Positions 57,341 to 64,000 of a stretch of DNA of 64,000 nucleotides are shown in pieces (the first letter of the stretch is position 1; the number at the start of each line of letters is the position of its first letter). A program made the position numbers and the translations under genes. This DNA comes from Phytomonospora sp040655735 (lineage in GTDB: Bacteria > Actinomycetota > Actinomycetes > Mycobacteriales > Micromonosporaceae). Location of the stretch: positions 62,001 to 126,000 of the forward strand of contig NZ_JBFAKK010000013.1 of NCBI RefSeq assembly GCF_040655735.1. Reading direction: 5' to 3'. Below the pieces are notes generated by a model, which saw only the letters and a program-made list of their open reading frames with translations, was not told the origin of the DNA and did not search any database.

Positions 57341-59883
57341 TCCTGCGTCCCCGTGCTCGCCTCGGGCAGTGTCAGCACCATCGTCAGTCCCCCTCCGGGA
57401 GTGTCCTCGGGTAGCAGTGTCCCGCCCATCGCCTCGGCGAGGCCCCGCGCCAGCGCGAGACCCAGCCCGACGCCGGTGCTGTTGTCGCGGTCGCCGAGCC
57501 GCTGGAACGGCGTGAACATCCGCTCCTGCGCGTCCTCGGGAACACCCGGCCCGTGGTCGACGACCCGCAGCTCGACGTGCCCGGCGTAGGCGCTCGCGCC
57601 GACCGTCGGCGGCCGGTCGGGCGGGCTGAAGCGCAGGGCGTTGCCGATCACGTTCACCAGGATCCGCTCCAGCAGCCCCGGGTCGGCCAGAACCGCCGGA
57701 AGGTCCCCGGCGATCCGCAGGCCGACGCCCGCGGCGGCCTCGCCGAGCTCGTCGAGCGCCGGCGGCACCGCCTCCTCCAGCCAGATCGGCACCGGCAGCG
57801 ACCCGAGCACGCCGGCCTGGAGGCGGCTCATGTCGAGCAGGTTCGCCACCAGCCGGCCGAGCCGGTCGAGCGACTCGTCGGCGGTGGCCAGCAGCTCCTC
57901 GCGCTCGGTCTCGCTGAACACCGCCCCGCTCCCGCGCAGCCCCGCGACGGCCGCCTTCGCCGACGCCAGGGGAGTCCGCAGGTCGTGCGACACGGCCGCC
58001 AGCAGCGCCGTGCGCATCCGGTCGGCGTCGGCCAGCGGCCGCACGGCCGCCGCCTGCGCCGACAGCCGCTCCTGCCGCAGCGCCACGGCCGCCTGCACGG
58101 CGAAGGCCTCGACGATGCGCCGGTCGGCGGCCGGGAGCGTGCGGCCGCACAAGGCCAGCGACAGGTCGTCGCCGACGGGGATGTCGGTCTCGGCCGCGCC
58201 GGGGCTCCCGCACGGCTCGCCCTCGCTGGCCACGACGTGCCAGTCGCCGGGGTCGTTGCGCTCGTCCGGCCCGACGCCCTCCTCGCCGCGCTCCAGCAGC
58301 GTCACCGACGACAGCTGGAAGGCCTCGCGCACCTGCTGGAGCAGCGCGCGCAGCGGGTCGCCGCCGCGCAGCACCGAACCGGCCAGCGTCGCCAGCGTCT
58401 GCGCCTCGGCGCGCGCCTGCGTCGCCTGTACCGTCCGCCGCGCCGATATCCCGACGATCGTCGCCACCATCAACGCCATCAGCACGAACACGCTCAGCGC
58501 GAAGATGTGCTCGCGGGTGGCGATGGTGAAGGTCCCCAGCGGCGCCACGAAGAAGAAGTCGAGGAGGGTGAACCCGCCGACGGCGGCGATCAACGCCGGC
58601 CAGAACCCGCCGACGAGGGCGATCAGCAGCGTCGCGCTGAGGAAGATGAGCACGTCGCTGGTCAGCGACAGCTCGCCGCGAAACGGCAGCAGCGCCGCCG
58701 TCAGCGCGGGCATCCCCGCCAGCGCCAGCACGTAGCCGAGCACCTGCCGCCTGCTCGACAGCGCCGTCTGCGCCGCCGATCGCCTGCGCCCGCTGCCGAC
58801 CTCCTCGTGCGTGACGAGGTGTACGTCGATCGTGCCCGACGCGGCCGTCACCGTCGTGCCGACACCGCGCGAGAAGATCTGCGCGAAGCGGCCCCGCCGG
58901 GAGGCGCCCAGGACCAGCTGCGTGGCGTTCACACCGCGCGCGAAGTCCAGCATCGCCTGCGGGATGTCGTTGCCGATGACCTGGTGGTACGTCCCGCCGA
59001 GGCTCTCGATGAGCAGCCGCTGGCGCGCCAGGTGCCGGGTGCTGCCGGTCCCGGCAAGGCCGTCGCCGCCGGCGACGTAGACCGCGCGCAGGTCGGCGCC
59101 CGACCGCACGGCGATCCGCGCGGCACGCCGGATGAGCGTGTCCCCCTCCGGCCCGCCCGACAGGGCCACCACGACCCGCTCGCGTGACTCCCACGTGTCC
59201 TCGATGTGCTGGTCCCGGCGGTACTTCGCCAGCTGTTCCTCGACCTTGTCGGCCAGCCACAGCAGGGCGATCTCGCGCAGTGCGGTGAGGTTGCCGATCC
59301 GGAAGTAGTTCGACAGGGCCGCGTCGATCTTCTCCGGCGGGTAGACGTTGCCGTGCGTCATGCGCCGGCGCAGGGCCTCGGGCGTCATGTCGACCAGCTC
59401 GACCTGGTCGGCGCGCCGGACCACCTCGTCGGGGACCGTCTCCTGCTGCGGCACGCCGGTGATCTGCGCGACCACGTCGTTGAGCGACTCCAGGTGCTGC
59501 ACGTTGACCGTCGACAGCACGTCGATCCCGGCGTCGAGGAGCCGGTCGACGTCCTGCCAGCGCTTCTCGTTGCCGCTGCCGGGGACGTTGGTGTGCGCCA
59601 GCTCGTCGACCAGCACGACCTGCGGCGCGCGGGCCAGTGCCGCGTCGAGGTCGAACTCGGTGAACTCCACGCCCCGGTACTCGACGGTCTTGCGCGGGAG
59701 CACCGTGAGCCCCTCGACCAGCGCCGCGGTCGCCGCACGCCCGTGCGTCTCGACGAAGCCGACGACCACGTCGGTGCCCCGCCCGGCCCGCCTGCGCGCC
59801 TCCTCCAGGGCCGCGAAGGTCTTACCGACGCCGGGCGCGGCCCCGAGGTAGATCCGTAGTTGACCACGAGCCATGCCCATCAT
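57337..59883 (-). CDS. kdpD: KdpD sensor histidine kinase
   Basis: 848 residues from ATG 59881-59883 (GGAGG 3 nt before; ATGs at 59880 and 59874 are alternatives). N-terminal KdpD domain with Walker A YLGAAPGVGKTFAALE, and VVLVDELAHTNVPGS; a USP-like domain (RVVVALSGGPEGDTLIRRA); four closely spaced helices (about 385-480); GAF region; HisKA with LAAVSHDLRTPLASAKAAV (His near 629) and HATPase (VNVIGNALRFSPPDRPP, GVGLGLALARGLAEAMGG). Complete in all parts. Senses potassium and ionic state and phosphorylates KdpE. Confidence 0.96.
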
Positions 59884-59936
59884 CGTCCTCCGTCCACTCT
59901 CGGGGCCGCGTGCGGTTGTGCGGGGTGTCGGGTGGG

Positions 59937-60836
59937 TTACTCGCCGAACTTCTCGTCGAGCGCCAGGTTGAGCTCCAGGACGTTCACCGCGGGCTCGCCC
60001 ATGAAGCCGAGGAAGCGGCCGGTGGTGTGCTCGGCGACCAGGTCGCGCACGGTCGCCTCGTCGGTGCCGCGTTCCCGCGCGATCCGCGGGACCTGGAGTT
60101 CGGCGTAGGCGGGGGAGATGTGCGGGTCGAGGCCGCTGGCGCCGGCCGTCACCGCGTCGGCGGGCACGGCCGGGTGGTCGGGGGCGTCGCCCCTCACCGG
60201 CGTCAGGATCGCCTCGGCGTAGTCGCCGCCGAACTCGGCGCACTCGACCGCGACGCCCTCGAAGGTCGCCGTGAACGGCACCGGCGTGGTCGCGCAGTCC
60301 TCGTTGAGGCTGACCACGCGGGTGACGTCGCCGGTCAGGCCCTCGGAGTAGAAGACCCCGAGGACCGCGCCGACACCGCCCGGCGTGCAGTACGGCCGCG
60401 AACCGTCGACGCCTTCGAGCTCGCCGATGGCGAGGCTGCGTGAGCAGACGTCGGTGAGCAGGCTCGTGACGCCGCTCTCCGGGTCGGCCGGGTCGGCGAT
60501 CGTGTCGACGACGCTCTCCGGCCCGAGGTTGCTCGCCGAGCTGGCCAGCGGGTCGTAGCCGTCGCCGGCCGCCGACGGGCGCGACTGGAAGTACCGCACG
60601 ATCGGGTTGCCGTCGGCGTCGGTGAAGGCCTGGCCGAGCAGGCTCGACCCGACGACCGTGCCGTCCCGCTCGATGAGCGAGCCGTCGGCCTTGTCCTTGA
60701 GCCCGGGGATCTGTCCGACCGCCACCATGAGCAGTGGGTAGGCGAGGCCGAGCAGGACGGTGAAGACGAGCATGGCGCGCAAGGCCGCCAGGTGCGAGGA
60801 GATCCAGCCAGGTAGACGAAGTCGATGCAGCATCAC
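59937..60836 (-). CDS. kdpC: KdpC, K+-transporting ATPase subunit C, with a Cys-rich insertion
   Basis: 299 residues, about 100 more than E. coli KdpC (about 190). One N-terminal helix (about 20-41), then the extracytoplasmic domain: FTDADGNPIVRYFQSRPSAA, SASNLGPES and, after the insertion, TAGASGLDPHISPAYAELQV and LELNLALDE. The extra segment (about 118-222) lies between these conserved blocks and contains all four cysteines (131, 150, 181, 199). KdpC stabilises KdpA-KdpB and helps catalysis. GTG at 60834-60836 (or ATG 60831-60833) overlaps the kdpB stop. Confidence 0.92.
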   Translation of the reverse strand: MMLHRLRLPGWISSHLAALRAMLVFTVLLGLAYPLLMVAVGQIPGLKDKADGSLIERDGTVVGSSLLGQAFTDADGNPIVRYFQSRPSAAGDGYDPLASSASNLGPESVVDTIADPADPESGVTSLLTDVCSRSLAIGELEGVDGSRPYCTPGGVGAVLGVFYSEGLTGDVTRVVSLNEDCATTPVPFTATFEGVAVECAEFGGDYAEAILTPVRGDAPDHPAVPADAVTAGASGLDPHISPAYAELQVPRIARERGTDEATVRDLVAEHTTGRFLGFMGEPAVNVLELNLALDEKFGE

Positions 60837-62971
60837 GCGATCCCGGGGATGAGAGAGACGAGCAGGTCGATCAGCTTGATCCCGGCAAAGGGCGCCACGA
60901 TGCCGCCCAGGCCGTAGATCAGCAGGTTGCGCCGCAGCAGCGACGACGCGTCACCCGGCCGGTAGGCGACGCCCTTGAGCGCCAGCGGCACCAGCAGGAC
61001 GATGATGATCGCGTTGAAGATCACCGCCGAGATGATCGCCGACTCCGGGCTGGCCAGGCGCATGATGTTCAGCGCGTCGAGGCCCGGGTAGACCGCGGCG
61101 AAGATCGCCGGGATGATCGCGAAGTACTTCGCGATGTCGTTGGCGACCGAGAACGTCGTCAGCGCGCCCCGGGTCATCAGCAACTGCTTGCCGATGGCCA
61201 CGATCTCGATGAGCTTGGTCGGGTCGGAGTCGAGGTCGACCATGTTCCCGGCCTCCTTGGCCGCCGACGTGCCGGTGTTCATCGCCACGCCGACGTCGGC
61301 CTGCGCGAGCGCGGGGGCGTCGTTGGTGCCGTCGCCGGTCATCGCGACCAGCCGCCCGCCCTCCTGCTCGCGCTTGATCAGGGCGAGCTTGTCCTCGGGA
61401 GTGGCTTCGGCGAGGAAGTCGTCGACGCCGGCCTCCTTGGCGATCGCGGCGGCGGTCAGCGGGTTGTCGCCGGTGATCATCACCGTGCGGATGCCCATCT
61501 CGCGCAGCTTCGCGAAGCGCTCGGCCATGCCCTCCTTGACAACGTCCTTGAGGTAGACGACCCCGAGGACCTCGGCGGGTCGGCCCTCCTTGTGCTCGGC
61601 GACCAGCAGCGGCGTGCCGCCGGCCTTGGAGATCTTGTCGACCAGCTCCTGCACCCGGCCGTCGGAGGTTCCGCCGTTGTCCCTGACCCAGGCGATGACC
61701 GAGCCGGTCGCGCCCTTGCGGATCCGGTGCGCGCCGGACTCCTCGGCCAGGTCGACGCCGCTCATGCGGGTCGTGGCCGTGAACTCCACCCAGGTCGCGT
61801 GCGACAGCTCGCCGGGCGAGCGCTCGCGCAGGCCGTAGGCCTCCTTGGCGAAGACGACGATCGAGCGCCCCTCGGGCGTCTCGTCGGCGAGGCTGGACAG
61901 CTGCGCGGCGTCGGCCAGGCGCGGACCGCCGACGCCGGCCACCGACAGGAACTCGCTCGCCCGCCGGTTGCCGTAGGTGACCGTGCCGGTCTTGTCGAGC
62001 AGGAGCGTGTCGACGTCGCCGGCGGCCTCGACGGCCCGGCCCGACATGGCCAGCACGTTGCGCTGGACGAGGCGGTCCATGCCCGCGATGCCGATCGCCG
62101 ACAGCAGCGCGCCGATCGTGGTGGGGATGAGGCACACCAGCAGCGAGATCAGCACGATTCCGGTGACGCCGTCGCCGTTGAGCACGGCGCTGTCGGGCGC
62201 GGCCGCCATGTAGTCCTTGGAGAAGATCGCCAGTGGCTGCATGGTGACCACGGCCATCAGGAAGATGATCGTCATCGCGGCCAGGAGGATGTTCAGCGCG
62301 ATCTCGTTGGGGGTCTTGCGCCGGTTGGCGCCCTCGACCAGTGCGATCATCCGGTCCAGGAAGCTCTCTCCGGGCTTCTGGGTGATCTTGACGACGACCC
62401 AGTCGGAGAGGACCTTCGTGCCGCCCATGACGGCCGAGCGGTCGCCGCCGGACTCGCGGATCACCGGCGCGGACTCGCCGGTGATGGCCGACTCGTCGAC
62501 GCTGGCGATGCCGGTCACGACGTCGCCGTCGCCGGGGATGACCTGCCCCGCCTTGACCAGGACCAGGTCGCCGGGCTTGAGGGTGGGGGCGGCGACCTCG
62601 GTGACCTCGGCGTCGGGCGAGGTGATGGCGGCCTTCTGGACCGTCAGCCGGTAGGCGACGGTCTCGGTCTTGGCCTTGCGGAGGCTGTCGGCCTGGGCCT
62701 TGCCGCGTCCTTCGGCGATGGCCTCGGCGGCGTTGGCGAACAGGACCGTCAGCCACAGCCAGACGGTGATGATCCAGGCGAAGGAACCGGGGTCGAGTAC
62801 GGCCAGGGCGGTGGTGAACACCGCGCCGACCTCGACGATGAACATGACCGGGTTGCGCCACAGGGTTCTGGGGTCGAGCTTGCGCAGCGCGTCGGGAGTG
62901 GACTTGAGCCACTGTGCGGGGTCGAGCAGCCCGTTGCGGGTCTTCGGCGCGACCGTTGCCAGGTTAGACAT
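60833..62971 (-). CDS. kdpB: KdpB, P-type ATPase subunit of the Kdp potassium pump
   Basis: 712 residues. Phosphorylation site LLLDKTGTVTYGNRRAS (Asp near 325), actuator motif DESAITGESAPVI (TGES), nucleotide-binding KGATGSV, and hinge MVTGDNPLTAAAIAKEAGV and AMTGDGTNDAPALAQADVG. Seven membrane helices. It hydrolyses ATP to drive K+ through KdpA. ATG follows a GGGGGAGT-like region; 11 bp separate it from kdpA. Confidence 0.98.
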   Translation of the reverse strand: MSNLATVAPKTRNGLLDPAQWLKSTPDALRKLDPRTLWRNPVMFIVEVGAVFTTALAVLDPGSFAWIITVWLWLTVLFANAAEAIAEGRGKAQADSLRKAKTETVAYRLTVQKAAITSPDAEVTEVAAPTLKPGDLVLVKAGQVIPGDGDVVTGIASVDESAITGESAPVIRESGGDRSAVMGGTKVLSDWVVVKITQKPGESFLDRMIALVEGANRRKTPNEIALNILLAAMTIIFLMAVVTMQPLAIFSKDYMAAAPDSAVLNGDGVTGIVLISLLVCLIPTTIGALLSAIGIAGMDRLVQRNVLAMSGRAVEAAGDVDTLLLDKTGTVTYGNRRASEFLSVAGVGGPRLADAAQLSSLADETPEGRSIVVFAKEAYGLRERSPGELSHATWVEFTATTRMSGVDLAEESGAHRIRKGATGSVIAWVRDNGGTSDGRVQELVDKISKAGGTPLLVAEHKEGRPAEVLGVVYLKDVVKEGMAERFAKLREMGIRTVMITGDNPLTAAAIAKEAGVDDFLAEATPEDKLALIKREQEGGRLVAMTGDGTNDAPALAQADVGVAMNTGTSAAKEAGNMVDLDSDPTKLIEIVAIGKQLLMTRGALTTFSVANDIAKYFAIIPAIFAAVYPGLDALNIMRLASPESAIISAVIFNAIIIVLLVPLALKGVAYRPGDASSLLRRNLLIYGLGGIVAPFAGIKLIDLLVSLIPGIA

Positions 62972-62982
62972 CGGGGGAGTCC

Positions 62983-64000
62983 TCAAGAGAGTGCTTCGGC
63001 GATCGGGCCGAGCGCCAGTACGGGCAGGAAGGTCAGGGCGACCAGGATCAGGGTCGTGAACACGACCATCCCGACGAACAGGGGTTTGTGCGTCGGGAGT
63101 GTGCCCGCCGAGGCCGGGGTGAGGCGCTGTTTCGCCAGCGAGCCGGCGAGGGCGAGCACGAGGATGATCGGCAGGAAGCGGCCGAAGAGCATGCACAGCC
63201 CGAGGGCGGTGTTGTACCAGTCGGTGTTCCCGTTGAACCCGCCGAAGGCCGAGCCGTTGTTGTTGCTGGCCGAGGTGAAGGCGTAGAGCATCTCCGACAG
63301 GCCGTGGGGGCCCGCCTCCTGCATGGAGGTCCGGTTGGCGGGGAACGACATGGACGTGGCCGTGCCGATGAGCACCAGTGCCGGGGTGACCAGGAAGTAC
63401 ATCGCGGCGATCTTGATCTCGCGGGCCGAGATCTTCTTGCCGAGGTACTCCGGGGTGCGCCCGACCATGAGCCCGGCGATGAACACCGTGATCACGGCGA
63501 GGACGAGCATGCCGTAGAGGCCCGCGCCGACGCCGCCGGGCGCGACCTCGCCGAGCATCATGTTGAGCATGGTCATGCCCCCGCCCATGGCGGTGTAGGA
63601 GTCGTGGAAGGAGTTCACCGCTCCGGTCGAGGTCAGGGTGGTGACGGCGCCGAAGGTCGCGGAGTTGGGGATCCCGAAGCGGACCTCCTTGCCCTCCATG
63701 GCGGCGCTGACGGCGGCCGGGACGGTGCCGTCGGCCCAGTTCTCGAAGCCGAAGATCAGCGTGAGGCTGATCAGCGCCATGACGCCCATGACGGCGGCGA
63801 TGGCCAGGCCCTGCCGCTTGTCGCCGACGAGGCGGCCGAAGACGCGCGGCATCGAGAAGGGGATGCACAGGATCAGGAACAGCTCGATGAAGTTCGTCCA
63901 CGAGGTGGGGTTCTCGAACGGGTGGGCGCTGTTGGCGTTGTAGAAGCCGCCGCCGTTGGTGCCCAGTTCCTTGATGACCTCCTGGCTGGCCACGGGGCCG
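62983..64000 (-). CDS. kdpA: KdpA, potassium-channel-like subunit (5' part beyond the window)
   Basis: Open to the right edge; about 339 C-terminal residues are present. Potassium-filter-like segments are visible: LGTNGGGFYNANSAHPFENP, and FTSASNNNGSAFGGFNGNTD further on, with the intervening helices. KdpA is homologous to SKT-type K+ channels and forms the ion path. The operon runs kdpA-B-C-D-E right to left. Any kdpF lies outside the window. Confidence 0.97.
   Translation of the reverse strand, partial: GPVASQEVIKELGTNGGGFYNANSAHPFENPTSWTNFIELFLILCIPFSMPRVFGRLVGDKRQGLAIAAVMGVMALISLTLIFGFENWADGTVPAAVSAAMEGKEVRFGIPNSATFGAVTTLTSTGAVNSFHDSYTAMGGGMTMLNMMLGEVAPGGVGAGLYGMLVLAVITVFIAGLMVGRTPEYLGKKISAREIKIAAMYFLVTPALVLIGTATSMSFPANRTSMQEAGPHGLSEMLYAFTSASNNNGSAFGGFNGNTDWYNTALGLCMLFGRFLPIILVLALAGSLAKQRLTPASAGTLPTHKPLFVGMVVFTTLILVALTFLPVLALGPIAEALS

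Overview
This window looks like a chromosomal segment of a high-GC, probably filamentous, actinomycete. Base composition is strongly G+C rich and GTG starts are common. Snapalysin-type secreted protease, CGNR and WHG-type TetR regulators, Tat-like signal peptides and LacI-type GAGAGCGCTCTC operators all fit Actinomycetes. The genus cannot be fixed from sequence alone. All calls rest on reading the sequence and on recalled family knowledge; no search was run.

Layout. (1) 1-3154: the 3' end of a Wadjet type II anti-plasmid operon (end of jetC, then jetD) whose last stop overlaps a tRNA-dihydrouridine synthase gene. (2) 3158-7618: small regulator/target pairs (TetR-SRPBCC, PadR-MATE exporter), a DUF3224 protein, a small membrane protein and a snapalysin. 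(3) 8172-15801: pyruvate phosphate dikinase, DUF998 membrane protein, a 55-residue acidic peptide gene, a RibD-C/DHFR-like reductase, VOC and NmrA proteins, then a decayed hydrolase/TetR pair. (4) 15882-22317: a membrane-anchored beta-propeller protein, dnaG primase, and a secreted beta-helix/F5-8 protein under two LacI-like operators. (5) 22377-31129: a Phd/YefM-RelE-type toxin-antitoxin pair, an ABC-2 exporter operon, an EACC1 plus caspase/propeller two-gene system (the best candidate for an under-described conflict system), and a TetR-controlled reductase-hydrolase fusion. (6) 31210-38448: a NarL-type two-component system, PAP2 phosphatase, Gfo/Idh/MocA oxidoreductase, tRNA-Asn, a ThuA-like membrane protein and a TIM-barrel isomerase. 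(7) 38762-48573: DUF389 protein, a D-amino-acid catabolism cassette (RidA, DSD-like enzyme, D-aminoacylase), acetyltransferases, a CGNR regulator with its apparent target, peptidase E, MarR and an unassigned membrane protein. (8) 48589-55547: SWIM-SNF2 pair, DUF981-like membrane protein, C39-like secreted protein, GT39 glycosyltransferase. (9) 55658-64000: an APH-type kinase and the kdpABCDE potassium-uptake operon, with kdpA cut by the window end.

Two themes run through the window. First, at least twelve genes have a TANNNT hexamer 6-8 nt before the start codon and no Shine-Dalgarno sequence, which is the layout of leaderless mRNAs. Several local regulators have readable palindromes in these promoters. 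Second, coding is compact: GTGA, ATGA and TGATG overlaps inside operons, and three convergent pairs whose two stop codons interlock in one CTAG tetranucleotide.
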